Below, in pieces: positions 32,880 to 45,180 of a stretch of DNA of 64,000 nt. The stretch covers positions 6,820,001 to 6,884,000 of the forward strand of contig BSYO01000026.1 of NCBI GenBank assembly GCA_033239525.1, read 5' to 3'. Position 1 is the first letter of the stretch, and each line of letters starts with the position of its first letter. The stretch is from Nepenthes gracilis (lineage: Eukaryota; Streptophyta; Magnoliopsida; Caryophyllales; Nepenthaceae). A program made the translations under genes and the position numbers. The notes under the pieces are model-generated. The model saw only the letters and a list, made by a program, of their open reading frames with translations, searched no databases and was not told where the DNA came from.

Positions 32880-35800
32880 TGCTACTCTATCATTTGCTCT
32901 ATTTACTGAGGATCTTAAGGTAATTGTTAATCAAGTTCTATCTCGTATAGGTTCTATCTCTATATGTGTCCTATCTACCACTCTAGGTAACTCCTCTTGG
33001 ATTATTAATTTTGCATGCTTCAATCACATGACTTTTAACTCAAACCAATTCACTAACAAAGTTGTAGCCTTTGATGCACCAAAAATCTATATAGCTAATG
33101 GATCTCATTTGCATGTCAGTTATATTGGCTCCATTTCTACACCTTCAATCATCATTTCAAACACTTATCTTGTACATTCATCACCTTATTTACTATTATC
33201 TGTAGGACTATTATGTGATCTCTGTTTAGAATGTCACTTTTCTTCTTATAGTTGTGATATATAATCCATGGATAGGGCAACTGGTAGGGACAGACTATAA
33301 AGTTGGACGTTTGTTTGAGTACAACATAATATTCCATCCCATCTTTCCAACAACATTGCTCTTTACTTTGGATCAGCTAAATCTAGTCATCTATGGCATT
33401 CTTGCCTTGATCATACGCTAAATTCAAAAGTTCAAGTGTTAGCATCTATAGGCCACTTAGGAATTCTTAGTAATAAGTCTTTCAATTGTATAGCTTGTCA
33501 ACTTGGTAAACATAATGCTTTATTTTTTCAATTCTAGTGATTCTATTTCTTATACTCTTTTAATCTTATTTATTCTCGCATTTGGGGTCCTATACCTATA
33601 CCTACTAAGGGAAGATCAAAATATTTTATTGTCTTTATTGATGACTTCTCTCATTACACATGGGTATATTATTTACATTGTCAGTTTGAATTACCCAAAA
33701 TATATCAACAATTATGTAATATGGTATACACTTATTTTTCAAAATGAATCAAAATCCTTGGATCCAACAATACTAAGGAATATTGTGAGTCATCTTTCCT
33801 GGATACCATTAAATCACATGGCACCATATACAAAAAAATTTATCCGAATACATTCCAACAAAATGGTTGTGTTGAACAGAAGTTTAGTCATATTTTTAAT
33901 AGCATTTGATCCTTTCTTATCTCAGATTCTCTACCAAAATAATTTTTGAGAGAAGCTATACTACCAATTGCCTTCCATCATCGATTATTCAGAATTAGAT
34001 ATTATACGAGCATCTCTTTGGTACACCATCTCACCACAATCTTCTCCGTGAACTTGGATGTGCTTGTTTTGTTTTCTTTCAATTTCGCGAGCGAAATAAA
34101 TTAGAATACCGAGTTCGTCTATATTGCTTTATTGGCTATGATATTAAATATAAAGGATATCAATAGTATGACCCTATCTCCAATAGATTGCGTATCTCCT
34201 ATCATGTCATCTTTTGGGAGTACAAAATATTTATTAGCTTATCCCTCCTCTCTCTCTTATACCTATGACATACTATAAAGTTTTCACCGACCTATTATTA
34301 GACCTATTTCCTAATCCTATTCCTATTACATCGATCTTCGTCATTTCTAGTCCAGCTTCTACTCTCCTATGCTTGTTCAGGATGTATCTAATCCATTCAC
34401 AAATCCACCGACTCACACCTCTACTAATTTTTCTATTCACCATTCCACTCGGGTATATGAGCTCTCATTTTTTTTTATATGACTTCCATTATTTTAAGAT
34501 ACTTGCTACATTATATGAACCTACTAGTTATAGAGAAGTCAAATCTCATTCTTACTGGTAACAAGTGATGACTAATGAAATTATTGCTCTTGAAAAGAAC
34601 TACACATGGAATTTGGTTGATTTGCCTTTAGGAAAATCAGTGATTGAAAAAAAGTGGATATATAAGATCAAAACTAAGCTTGATGGCTCGGTAGAATGAT
34701 ACAAAGCTCGTTTTATTACTCGTGGTTTTGCTTTGGAGTATGGGATTGATTATGAGAAGACTTTCACACTTGTGGCTTGTCTCATGACTGTCCATTTTTT
34801 GATTACTATTACAGCCATTTGGCAATTGGCGCTTTTTCAAATGAATGTAAAGAATACATTTCTTCATGGTGACTTAATTGAGGAAGTCTATATGCAACCC
34901 CTGCCTAGGTATAACCATCCTCTAAACAAAGTCTGCCGCCTTCATTGAGCGCTATATGAACTTAATCAAGACTGTAGAGCTTGGTTTGCTAAGTTTAGTT
35001 CCACCATTGCCACATAGAATTTCACATCCATTACTCATGACTTAATTCTTTTCACACGTACAACTTCATCTGACACTGCTCTTCTTTTACTTTATGTTGA
35101 TAATATAATTATTATTAAAGATAATCGAGTTGGGATCTAATTTATTAAAACTTTCAAGCATCAATAATTTGAGATGAAAGATCATGAAATGCTCGCTAAC
35201 TTCCTTAGTTTTGAAGTAACCTCATATTCTGAAGAATATTATCTTTCCCAAGCAAAGTATGTTTCTGATTTGCTTACTCGCTGCCATCATTGGTAACAAG
35301 ATTGCTCCTACTCCCTTCGAACTGAATGTCAAACTTACTCCATTCAATAATTTTCCTTTATCAGACGCAACCCATTATTAACAACTAGTTAGAAGGTTTG
35401 TTTATTTTGCAGTTTCTTATCTTGATATTTCTTATGTAGTTCACTTAATTAGTCAGTTTATGGTCATAGCACATTCTACTCACTATGCTGCTATGCTCCA
35501 TATCCTTTAATATATTAAAGGATCTTTATTGTATGGATTTCAATTCTCTAATCATTGATCTCCCCAGTTACATTCTTTTTTAGATATAGATGGGGTAGAT
35601 AATCCCACTAATCGACTTCCACCGCTGAAAATTGTTTCTTTTTGGAAACATCTCTTATTTCATGGCGAAGTGAAAATAATTTATCATAGAACATTTAAGT
35701 ACAGAAGTAGAATATCATACCTTGGTTGATATATCTGCTGAACTTCTTTGGTAATGTTGGCTACTAGAAGATATGGGCGCCACACATCTTAATGCCATTA

Positions 35801-35900
35801 TCCTACAATGTGATAATCAAAATTCAATATAAATTGCTTACAATGATGTATTTTATGAGCGGACCAAAAATGTTGAAAATGATTGTTAATTTATTTGCCA
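32880..35900 (+). pseudogene. Ty1/copia pol remnant in intron 1
   Basis: Order of pieces: a protease-like start SSWIINFACFNHMTFNSNQF at about 32993-33053 (family W-[IL]-x-D-S-G-A-[ST]-x-H-M-T), then a GAG-pre-integrase-like HLWHSCLDHTLNS piece near 33385-33425. Integrase pieces lie at 33600-34200. RT begins around KKWIYKIKTKLDGS near 34650-34692. EYGIDYEKTFTLVACLMTV and FQMNVKNTFLHGDLIEEVY span 34736-34893, and the active-site box reads LYVDNII at 35090-35110 (Asn codon 35102-35104). An RNase H tail with LQCDNQNS lies near 35806-35829. Numerous stops and frameshifts make it non-functional. Confidence 0.85.
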
Positions 35901-36480
35901 ACATATTCGACAAGGCTATATACATATTCACTACATACCATTGACCAATCCACTAACATCTTCATCAAGTGTCATGCCACAAAATAATTTTATGATCTAC
36001 TTTTCAAACTCTAGCTAGTCTCTACCTTATCTAATTGAGTTTGTGGAGTATGCCGAATATTGTAAAGTATATATAATATATTATAATATTTTGTAATATT
36101 AAAAAATATATATAATTTTGTAAAATATATACTAGAAGACATGGGCGCCACACATCTTAATGCCATTATCCTACAATGTGATAATCAAAATGCAATATAA
36201 ATTGCTTATAATAATGTATTTCATGAGCGGACCAAAAATGTTAAAAATGATTGTTATTTTATTTGCCAATATATTTGACAAGGCTATATGCATCTTCACT
36301 ACATGCCATCGATTGACCAAATCCACTAACATCTTCATCAAGTGTCATGCACCAAGATGATTTTATGATCTACTTTCCAAACTCTAGCTGGTCTCTGCCA
36401 TATCTCCTTGAATTTGTGGGGTATGTTGAATATTGTAAAATATATATAATATGTTATAATATTTTGTAATATTGCGTGTT
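35763..36480 (+). repeat. Tandem duplication (~370 bp unit) at the copia 3' end
   Basis: 35763-36130 and 36131-36480 share ATGGGCGCCACACATCTTAA and most following bases, including the RNase H tail and the first ~75 bp of the LTR. The two units differ by point changes and small indels, so the duplication is not recent. Confidence 0.8.
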
Positions 36481-37577
36481 CAAATATATAATATTATAGA
36501 ATCAGAATATTTTATAAATAATCTCTATATCTTTATAATTATAATTTTTTATATAATTCTTATATCAACTACTCTGCATATGTGGCCTAACATTATAAAG
36601 TGAAGACAAGGTAAAATATAAAATTCCTCTCATTCATATTTTGTGTCCTCTAAACACTCCTTATTTCTAACGTAAGTCTTAGGTTGAAAATCCTATTCAA
36701 ACAAAAGAAGTTTATAACATAAAGTGCTACCATCTATAATGTAGCATGTGAGAAATTTTGTGACGTAACCTTTACACTAATGTAAAGTTACTAAGTAAGA
36801 TTTTTTTAGAATCGCATAAGTTGGGCTAACATGGTAGGATATGGCAGGAATTTGCAGGATCTTATTGGTTGATGTACCACACTGTTGTGTTATTGTAACC
36901 CTTAATTTTAGCTCAGGCCTCTGAGCCTCCAATCTGGCTAAATATTAGGACAAAAATAAAAAAAAGAGGTCCCATTACTTCATTAGCGCCCACAATGCAT
37001 GGCTCTTTGTCATGCAGGTTTTCATAATGCTTCCAATTCATGGTAAATTGAGTTGATATGTAGCAGTGATATATGAAAACATCACAGTCACTGAAGATTT
37101 TGCGTATATATTATATGAAAATTGATGGACCGTATTTGCAATAGTTCTTATTTCAGTGGCAAGATTTTCATGCATTCTTATGCATGAAAATATGATGCAT
37201 AAATTTTTTTTGACTCATTCAAATAATTATGCATATTGTTCAATACTATCTTTCCTTTGTGAATGGTGAATGGGCTCGTGTGTGTTATATTTCTTCTTAT
37301 GGTGATTGAATCTAGAAATCACAGTTCATTATGTGTTGATGTTCATAAATTATATGACTCCTGCTTCAGTAGAGGCCAAGGACTGAAAAAATAGAAGGAA
37401 AAGTTAAGTCTGAAGAAAACAATGTAAACTTTTGGACAAATTCTTCTTAATTTCCTCAAAATTTCTGGAGTCTTAATGAAGTTTATGGTTTAAAATACCT
37501 CAACAGCTCAAGGATGCTTTAACCTTCTTTAATGGCTTAATGCTTTCACCCGAATGACCAATTGTGCTTTGCCACAG

Positions 37578-37802
37578 ATGGATAGAGCTTCCATTCTTGG
37601 GGATGCTATTGAGTACTTGAAGGAACTTCGGCAGAAGATCAATGATCTCCATAATGAACTAGAGTCAACTCCTCCCGGTTCTTCATTGACGCAGACAGCA
37701 AGCTTTTACCCATTAACGCCCACCTTGCCTAACTTGCCTTCCCGAATTAAGGAAGAGCTTTGCCAGAGCTCATTGCCAAGCCCGAATGGTCAAGCTGCTA
37801 GA
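37578..37802 (+). CDS. ICE1: ICE1-like bHLH, exon 2
   Basis: Exon 2 (75 codons) starts [20 protein letters not shown], which completes loop and helix 2 of the bHLH, and continues [14 protein letters not shown] as in ICE1/SCRM. Near its end is [17 protein letters not shown]. The IKEE motif (Lys at about residue 442 of the whole protein) matches the psi-K-x-E site at which Arabidopsis ICE1 is SUMOylated. Acceptor GCCACAG|ATG, donor AGA|GTAAGC. The phase is 0 at both ends. Confidence 0.95.
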
Positions 37803-38048
37803 GTAAGCAATTCACTTAGATTTTCTTTTCCTATCTTGCCTTTCTTTCCATTGCATATTTGTCACTGCCTTTTCATACTCCATCACTTTCTTTTGTTTCG
37901 GCTAGTTCGAAGTAGCTTGAAGTCTTCATGGGTTTCTGTTGTCAATCCGTGCTTAAACTGTTGTTGTTGTTGTTGTTACATGCGCCTGATCCTGCCCGGA
38001 TTGATGTGTTATTCCGTAAATACTCTCTGATATCAATTTTTACTGCAG
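37803..38048 (+). other. Intron 2 of the ICE1-like gene (246 bp)
   Basis: Normal-sized T-rich intron with GT-AG ends and a (TTG)6-type run at about 37959-37977. It contains no mobile element, in contrast to introns 1 and 3. Confidence 0.9.
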
Positions 38049-38219
38049 ATTGAAGTTAGGTTAAGAGAAGGAAGAGTTGTCAACATTCACATGTTTTGTG
38101 CTCGCAAACCAGGCCTCTTGCTGTCGATTATGAGGGATCTAGACAGTCTTGGTTTAGACATCCAGCAAGCAGTTATCAGCTGTTTCAATGGGTTTGTGAT
38201 GGATATTTTCCGTGCTGAG
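38049..38219 (+). CDS. ICE1: ICE1-like bHLH, exon 3
   Basis: Exon 3 (57 codons) encodes the ACT-like C-terminal domain: [39 protein letters not shown] and [17 protein letters not shown]. This is the most conserved block of ICE1/SCRM proteins after the bHLH and is thought to serve dimerisation. Acceptor CTGCAG|ATT, donor GAG|GTTACT, phase 0 at both ends. Confidence 0.95.
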
Positions 38220-38804
38220 GTTACTTCCCTACTTTACATTGTCTTTTTTTTTAAGATTACCATTATCAATAATTGCACCAAGCTGACAAATAATGCTGGC
38301 CTTGCTTACTTCTATTTATTGGACTAGCATATGCAGAATTCTTAGAGGCCTTAAAATTTCAGCTGGGAAAAACATATCTTGACAAATAAAAGTGATTACC
38401 GGTACTGAAACATGAAAGCTAAGTGTTGAAGAAGTTGAGGTACTTTCATCTACTTTAATAAAGTCATAAAAAATATACTTGATCCATTAGAAAGCTGTAA
38501 GAAATGCAGGTTCTTACTTGGTATAGATCTCTTTACTTCGATTAAGCTAGAAACAGACTTCTCTAAATAAATGAATACTCGATCTATTTCCGGTATGAGG
38601 GAAATCGGCTGAATTTTAATAAATCACGAAGCTTATGTTGAAGTTTTAGTATTACTTATATCAGGCAACTCTTACAGCCTCAAGAAAAAGCTTGTGGCAA
38701 GTAGATCTGATAGTATGCCTTAACGAATGCAAAGTCTCAAAGTTAGTCTTGTAAGTACCCAAAACAAGTACACAATGCTAGTCATTCGTGTTTAGAAAAG
38801 GAGT

Positions 38805-39847
38805 TGTTATGAATATTTTTTATTGACATATTTTATAATTAGAAAAATAGGGGCTATGAATGACTCATAGGTATCAATGAAGACTAGAACACAATTGTTC
38901 ATATAAAAACTAGCATATAGTGTTCATACGCCTGGTACATGCCTCTTCAACGTATGTACTCATTCTATCTAGAATGTCGGTGCTTGATGTACGCTTGTTT
39001 AAAGCATGAGTGTATTTTATCTAAAATGCTCGTGACTGATGCATGTATCTGCAACATATGAGCGTATTTTGTCTAGAATGCTTGCATTTGATAGACAACT
39101 GTGTCGCGGATGAGTGTATTAGTTTAGAATGCCTGTGTTTGTGTCACGCATGAGCACAGTTGATCCAAAATCCTTGTGCCCAATGAGTGCTTGTGCGGCA
39201 CTTGTGCGTTGCCTTATACTTGCCTTTGTGCTTAATGCAAGTTTGTGTAGTGCATGAGTGTTGGGGGGCTACCTTTTTTCCAAACACGAAATTTTTAATC
39301 TATTCGATAAATGCCTCCCTTCTTTTCACCAAAGGGACACAGGGAATTGACTGTAAACCCTTATGCTCTGATTGACTAAGCAAAATAGATTTATTATTAG
39401 AGAAAACCAAATCATTCTCTTGTGATAAAATTATCAAGATTTTTTAACCCAACAAGATATTAGAAGCTATCTGATTTCGCTACTATGAGTAAATCTAATG
39501 AGTTCCTTGATGACAATCACGAGTCGAGAGTAAATTAGTAGTACATCTATATCATTCAAGTTATAAATTGACTTTCATATTGTATTACTTTTATTGGGTA
39601 GAGAAGCTCAAAGGGTTTTTAAAAAAATAATTAGTTTTAAATATTTTTTGTCACTAAAATCTATACGTTGTATTTTATTATTATCTCAAATCCATTTTGG
39701 TGCTAAATGTTTTTGCTTTAATTGTTTTACTATATTTCTTTTATAAGAGAATGTACTTTATGTATATTATGTATTTATACATCATTTGTTTTTGCTATTT
39801 ACAAATGGTTTAAATAAATCGTGATTAGGAGTATTCTAGTCTTTTAA
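38805..39847 (+). repeat. 5' LTR of the intron 3 element
   Basis: It contains a degenerate ~60 bp tandem array (38900-39250) of phrases like GCATGAGTGTATTTTATC and TAGAATGCTTG, mirrored in the 3' LTR. Its end is set by the primer-binding site that follows. Confidence 0.7.
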
Positions 39848-39904
39848 TTGGTATTAGAGCACAACATCTATCATTGGCCGTAATCTTCTAGGTGCATACA
39901 TGAC

Positions 39905-41650
39905 AAACCTTGTCTATCTCTCCTATCTTTGATGTTAGTAATTATACTTATTGGAAGGTTCACATGAGAGTATTCTTAAAGTCTATAGTTGAATGTGTGT
40001 GAGGGAGTACTTAATCTGGGTGGATTCCACCCCAAAGTATTGTTGATAGCATTAATTGAACGAAAGTCTTGTCTTTATAGACAAATAAAGAATTTGATTA
40101 TATAAATGGAATGGCAAAAGGTTAAATGCTATCTTCATGGCTATTTCTCCGTAAGAATTTAAACGTATCTTCATGTGTAAAACCTTAAAAGAAACCTAGG
40201 AGATTCTTGAAATTACCCATGAAGGTATCAAAATAGTAAAGAATTCTAAATTACAAATGCTCATTGCTAAATTTTAAGAAATTAGGACCAAAGAAGATGT
40301 GATATTTAACGAATTTTATGCTAAAATAAATAACATTGTTAATTCTATTTTAATCTTGGTATAAGAATCCCAGAAAATCGTATAGTTTGTAAAATAATGT
40401 GATCTCTTCTTGAATGTTTGAGACCTAAAGCTATAGCAATAAAATGGAGCAAGAATTTAGACAAAGCTAAAATAGAAAAACTGATTGGCTCATTACAAAC
40501 TTATGAATATACCTTGTCTTAGTTCAAGAAAAATTAATCAAATGCCATAAAATTTATTAAAGAAGAAAAAAATGGTGGGTTTGATGTAGAATCGTTAGAG
40601 GATGAAGATTTTACCTTATTTGTTAGAAATTTTAAAAAATTCTTTAAGAATAACAAAAGAACTTCTAATCAACAAAAAGGAAACTCTAACCTACAAAGAA
40701 GTGACGATAAAAGATAAAAGAAAAATCAAAGATTTGAAAAATAAAAAATTTTAATTAGCGTAGTGTCATGAATGTTACAGTTTTGGTCATATTAAAACTG
40801 AATGTCCTAATTTTAAATGACAAAAAAGAAAAGTTATGAATGTTCTTATGAATAACGCTGAAGATGATGAGAATAATAATGAAAGATCTATAGGAAAAGA
40901 TAATGTGAATTTCATGGCATTCATGGTTTATATTATTAGTGGTTAAGAACATCTGGGTGAAAATTAGAACAATTTGATTATTGAGAAGATAAGTCAAAAA
41001 ATGATTTTGAAGACATTTAGAATGTCTACGATAAATTATTCAGGGAGTATTTAAGGAGCAAAAGAACTGGTAAGTCGACTAACAAAAAATTATTCAAATC
41101 TGAAAAAAAAAAGTGTCTCTTTGAATTGAAATAGATCTAACTAAAAATAAATATCAAGAACTAGAAATATAACAATGTTTTAAATGAACAAATTACAACT
41201 CCTGAAATAGACATTGAAAAAGAAAAAAATAACTTTAAAATATTTTTAAGTGGAACACAAAAACTTGATCACATGCTGGAACGAGGAAAGTTAACTGAAA
41301 ATAAAAATGGTCTACAGTTTACTAAAAATATGCCTAAAGCTAATGATATCCCCTAAAACTATTTTTGTTCGGCCACCTCTATTTTTAGGAAGAATACTAC
41401 TAAAGTTCATGTTCAATAACAATCAAATAAAATGACTAGGAAGATAACTTTTGAGAACCAACCTGGGAGTCTATCCAATATGGCTCATTCCTTCTCTAGG
41501 TTTATTCCTATGTGTCATGGATGTAGAAAAATTAGTTATATACGTCCACATTGTTTACAAAATTAGTTTGAGAAATAATTACAAACTAACTAAATATATT
41601 GATAATCTTGTCTATCAAATTAAACAATTGAACGAAAAATTACAAAATTG
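39905..41650 (+). pseudogene. Copia-type gag (UBN2-like) with two zinc knuckles
   Basis: Pieces in order: YWKVHMRVFLKSI (about 39952-39990), SKLQM-like and KFxEIRTKEDVIFNEFYAKI (about 40240-40330), NRIVCKIM, IGSLQTYEYTLS (about 40481-40517), EDEDFTLFVRNFKKFFKNNK (40600-40660). Knuckle 1 is CHECYSFGHIKTEC at 40764-40805, with all four zinc ligands. Knuckle 2 is CHGCRKISYIRPHC at 41513-41554, where His has become Tyr. The same protein family occurs on the minus strand at 62480-64000. Gag packages the element's RNA; stops and shifts make this copy inactive. Confidence 0.8.
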
Positions 41651-41750
41651 ACAAAGAAAGTTAACTCCAGAAAAAAATTCTAGATCAAAAAGAATAATCT
41701 AGTTGACAAAAAGAGCAACATTGCCTTTATCATGATTTAATTTGTTTTAT

Positions 41751-42556
41751 AAAATAAGTAAATAAATAAATAAATAAAAATATTGAAGCCTTTTTTACTT
41801 ATGCCTGTCCCACGCCTATGCCTCGCTTGTGCTCCATTTCTCATTTGCTTTGAGTGCCTTTTGCATGCCTGATGTGCTAGTTATTGTGCACATTGCACTT
41901 GATGCACGCCTATTTTGTGCTCAAGCATATTTTATCCAAAACAAGAGCGCCTAAATCACGCTGCTCTGGCACATATGCACTGTTCCATTTGCCTTTTGTG
42001 CCTAATACATGCTCATGCACTGTTTTACATATTTCCTATTTCTTCTTGCATTGTGCCAGCCCTCATTGTCACCATCTCTATTTTTCTCCAATTTCTATGG
42101 CTCTCCCTCTCTCTCTATCTTTGTTCTTCCCAAATTTACTCATTTTTTCACATTTCAAGGCAAATTAAAGGCATTTTCTCTCCATCTCTCCCCTCTCTCA
42201 AGCTTTTGTATCTTCCTCTCATGGTGAAGTCTTGGATCCTCTATTTTATTGGTTTGTCCTCTTCTTTTGAGATAATCCTCACAATAGTGGCTAAATCTTG
42301 TTGGGTATTGTCGTAGTTTGAAAGATTTGGTTATAAATTGAACGCTTTAGGAGTGTTTTGTTTTGGATGGTCCGTTTTGGAACCCACCCACATTTAGCCT
42401 TCCCCCTTTACATGTTTTCACTATTATTTGCTGAGATCTATAGGAGTTTTCTGGTGAGATATTATTTTGGTGGGTTTGGGTTTTGATTTGTGTTATTCTT
42501 GCTTATTGTGTTAGATATGAGTCTATAATGGTCAATTTTCTCATATTGCTTTCTAA
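41751..42556 (+). repeat. LTR-like non-coding block inside the intron 3 element
   Basis: 41800-42030 repeats the GTGCTCAAGCA/ATGCACGCC-type phrases seen in the flanking LTRs. A CT-rich part (42060-42230) with low-complexity ORFs follows. It may be the LTR or leader of a second, nested element. Confidence 0.4.
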
Positions 42557-43630
42557 TGGCTTCTTCCAAGAAAGTTGCTAGCAAATGGCCTCATAGCGGC
42601 CCCTCTTTTGAGTATGTGCAATTTGTTAACCCTTCTGCAAAAGATTTTTTCGTACACTGACGAGTCATAAGTATCTTACCCTAGAATGATATGTTGATCT
42701 TGTTTCTCTCAATCACTCCATCTCATCTATTTTTGTTGATTGCCACTGGGAATTGGTTCTCATCGACTTGATCTCTCCCTCTGTCCTTATTGTCCAAGAT
42801 TTTTACGCTAATATCTACAATATTGACAAGGAATCAAACTCCTCTACCTATTTGAGGGGAGCACTCTTCGGATCACTTTAGAAGTGATCACAATCACTTT
42901 ACATCTTCCTTTGGTGTCCTTCTTGGACTATCTCTATTCTTTTCGCGAGATGCCTCTTTATTATGATATTGCATCATTCCTATATGACGCTTTTGTGTCT
43001 TGGTATGGTAAATCATTTAAGATGAAGCATCTCACCCTCGTGGCTTTTTGTGTGTTGGATTATACTTAACAATATATTTTTTTGTGAAACACTATACCTT
43101 CCATTCTTTCAATAAAAACTCTATTTTTCTATGTTCTCCTCATAGGTTGGCCCATCGATCTTGCATTGCATGTCTATTCCCATGTGATTTTCATGTTCAT
43201 TAACAAGAAGAATAACAATCTCCCACACAATTGTCTTATTCAATGACTAATCATGGGTATGGAGGTTTTATTTTCAAAATTTCCCCTTATCCTTTTATGC
43301 ATACCCATCAATTGCACAACCTTTCAGCAGAGCCAAGCTCATACCCAATGCCACACCCTGGATGGCCATGATCCTTTGTCTAAGCCTTCTCCGAATGTCG
43401 ACCCATATCAGTTTGCTCCTAGCCCTTTTGAGCTACTCTTATCCTCCTTAACCACCTCTTCGGTTATCATGGGACAGTTCTCTCGAATGTTTGACCAACT
43501 TGCCACCAACTTTGTCAATCAATTTTGGCTTGTTGCCAATTTTAACCGATTAGAGTCTCATGTTCTCAAGGGATTTTGGAGCACTAATGCCCGACTATAT
43601 GAGAGGGAGCTTGGACCATATCTTTGATGA
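42557..43630 (+). pseudogene. Putative plant transposon protein ORF (Transposase_32-like)
   Basis: Starts MASSKKVASKWPHSGPSFEY with FVNPSAKDFF following. After a frame change comes HKYLTLE, VDLVSLNHSISSIFVDCHWE and VLIVQDFYANIYN (about 42790-42825), then LRGALF and EVITITLHLPLV (42880-42920). The layout (aromatic FV.P.A start, W-x-L, V-x-x-F-Y-A-N, then a short basic or hydrophobic patch) is that of the plant-only protein often annotated as putative plant transposon protein, carried by large non-autonomous retroelements. The C-terminal part is open at 43253-43627 (LSKPSPN, MFDQLATNFV). Stops show it is inactive. Its role is unknown. Confidence 0.55.
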
Positions 43631-44072
43631 GCTACATTTGAGGTGGGATCATGACCACTCTGGTGTTGATTAACCCTCCAATAGGGGAGTAATGTTTGGT
43701 ATATTTTTGATTGCTCTGCTATTGTATTGATAGATTTGTATTTAAACTTATTATTCTCCACAATTGATATACATTGATGTTGCATGATAAACTGCCATTA
43801 TTTGTTAATTTCTATTGTTGATTTTTGCTCCTTGTTTAAAATTCTTCCGCATGTTGCATATATATTTTTTTATATTTGCTTTATATCTGATCAGGGACAA
43901 CAGGTACACTCGCCTCAAAAAGCTATATGTTTAAATGTTGTTATTTTTACTTTAGGAGTAAATTTTTATGTAAACGGATTCTATATTAGTAGTATCTAAA
44001 ATCTATGATTCATGTGTTTATAATTTTTATCAAATAAGGTTTTTTGTTATAGAATTGTCAAAGTAAGAGATT

Positions 44073-45180
44073 GTTAAGAATATTTTATATTAGTATACTC
44101 TATAACTGAGAAAATCAGTTGTATGAAGGACTCGCAAACATCAATGAAGACTAGGGTACACTGTTTTCATATAATGACCAAAATTTAATATTCCCACACC
44201 TAATGCATGCTTGGTCCAGCGCATAAGCACATTTTGTCTACAATATCAACATTTAATGTACATCTTTTCAATGCATGAATGCATTCTATTTAGAACGTCC
44301 ACGTCTGATAGGCACCTGTATTGCCCAAGAGTATGGTTTGTCCAGAATGCCCACGTTTGTGCCGCATAGTTGATCCAAAATTTTTGCACCTATTGAATGC
44401 CTATGTGATTCTCGTGTATTGCGTTGTACTTGCCTTTGTGTTTAATGCATGCTTATGTAGCGTATGAATGTTGGGGTGTTGCCTTTTTTTCAAACACGAT
44501 ATTATTGACCTATTTTCAACCTACTTGAAAGTACCTCTATTCTTTTCACCAAAAGAATACAGAGAATCAGTTACAAATCATTGTGTTTTTGTCATCTAAA
44601 TAAAAGAGATTCATTGAAAGAAAAACTAAATCATTTCATTAAGATAAAACAATTAAAATTTTTTTCACCCAATCTTTTCTGCATTGTTTATACACTTATT
44701 CTAGCCTTCAAACATTCGGTGTGACTTTGTTGGCATGAATGCCAGACTTTAGTAGTGTTTAGAAATTCACTAATAAATGAAACAAGTCCGATTAAAAGTG
44801 TAAAAGTTGTTCGGTTTTATTGCTATGAGCAAATTCAATAAGTTCTTTGATAGATATATGAATCGGGAGTAAGTCAGTTAAGATTTAATACATCTATATA
44901 ACTCGGGCTATAAGTTAACTTTCATTAGTTAAAGAAGTCCGAAGAATTTAATTTGAAAACTAATTAGTTTTAAAAATTTCCTTTTATCATTAAAATCTGT
45001 ACATTATATTTTATTATTGTCTTAATCTAATTGATGTTAATTGTTTTCTTTAATCGTTTTATTATCATACTTATATAGAAGATAATATACTTTATACGTA
45101 TTATGTGTTCATATATCTTCTGCTTCTGTTATTTACAAATGGGTAAATGAATAGTGATTAGGAGTCCATTGATCTTCCAA
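44073..45180 (+). repeat. 3' LTR of the intron 3 element
   Basis: Aligns with 38805-39847. The shared tail reads GTGATTAGGAGT at 39821-39832 and 45154-45165. Confidence 0.7.

Larger units (their letters stand above)
31820..36640 (+). mobile_element. Degraded Ty1/copia element in intron 1
   Basis: Short LTRs: the 5' copy starts TGTCGAATAT at 31820 and ends near 32040; the 3' copy starts TGTTGAATAT at 36424 and ends near 36640. They share AATATATxATATTATAGAATxAGAATATTT. Sense-oriented pol lies between them. One of the 0.5 kb repeats is inserted in the leader. The RNase H end plus LTR start is duplicated in tandem (35763-36130 and 36131-36480). It is in the same orientation as the bHLH gene. 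Confidence 0.7.
28976..37577 (+). other. Intron 1 of the ICE1-like gene (8.6 kb), filled with retroelements
   Basis: Donor AAG|GTGAAG and acceptor TTTGCCACAG|ATG. The intron holds a sense-oriented copia-type LTR fragment (about 29720-30620), two inverted copies of a 0.5 kb repeat, and a degraded Ty1/copia element with its LTRs. The first 750 bp (28976-29720) show no element. Read-through of the donor would add 57 codons and then stop at 29147-29149. Confidence 0.85.
38805..45180 (+). mobile_element. LTR element in intron 3: copia-type gag plus transposon-protein ORF, no pol seen
   Basis: Direct repeats 38805-39847 (starts TGTTATGAATATT) and 44073-45180 (starts TGTTAAGAATATT) align throughout. 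Right after the first is TGGTATTAGAGCA (39849-39861), a one-base variant of the initiator-Met primer-binding site. The interior has a gag with two zinc knuckles, then an LTR-like block, then an ORF resembling the putative plant transposon protein family, but no RT or integrase. Flanking duplications are not clear. Confidence 0.7.

Noticed and set aside
41884..42316. Overlapping Cys/Ser/Phe-rich ORFs
   Set aside because: CT-rich LTR-like block; frames overlap and resemble nothing known.
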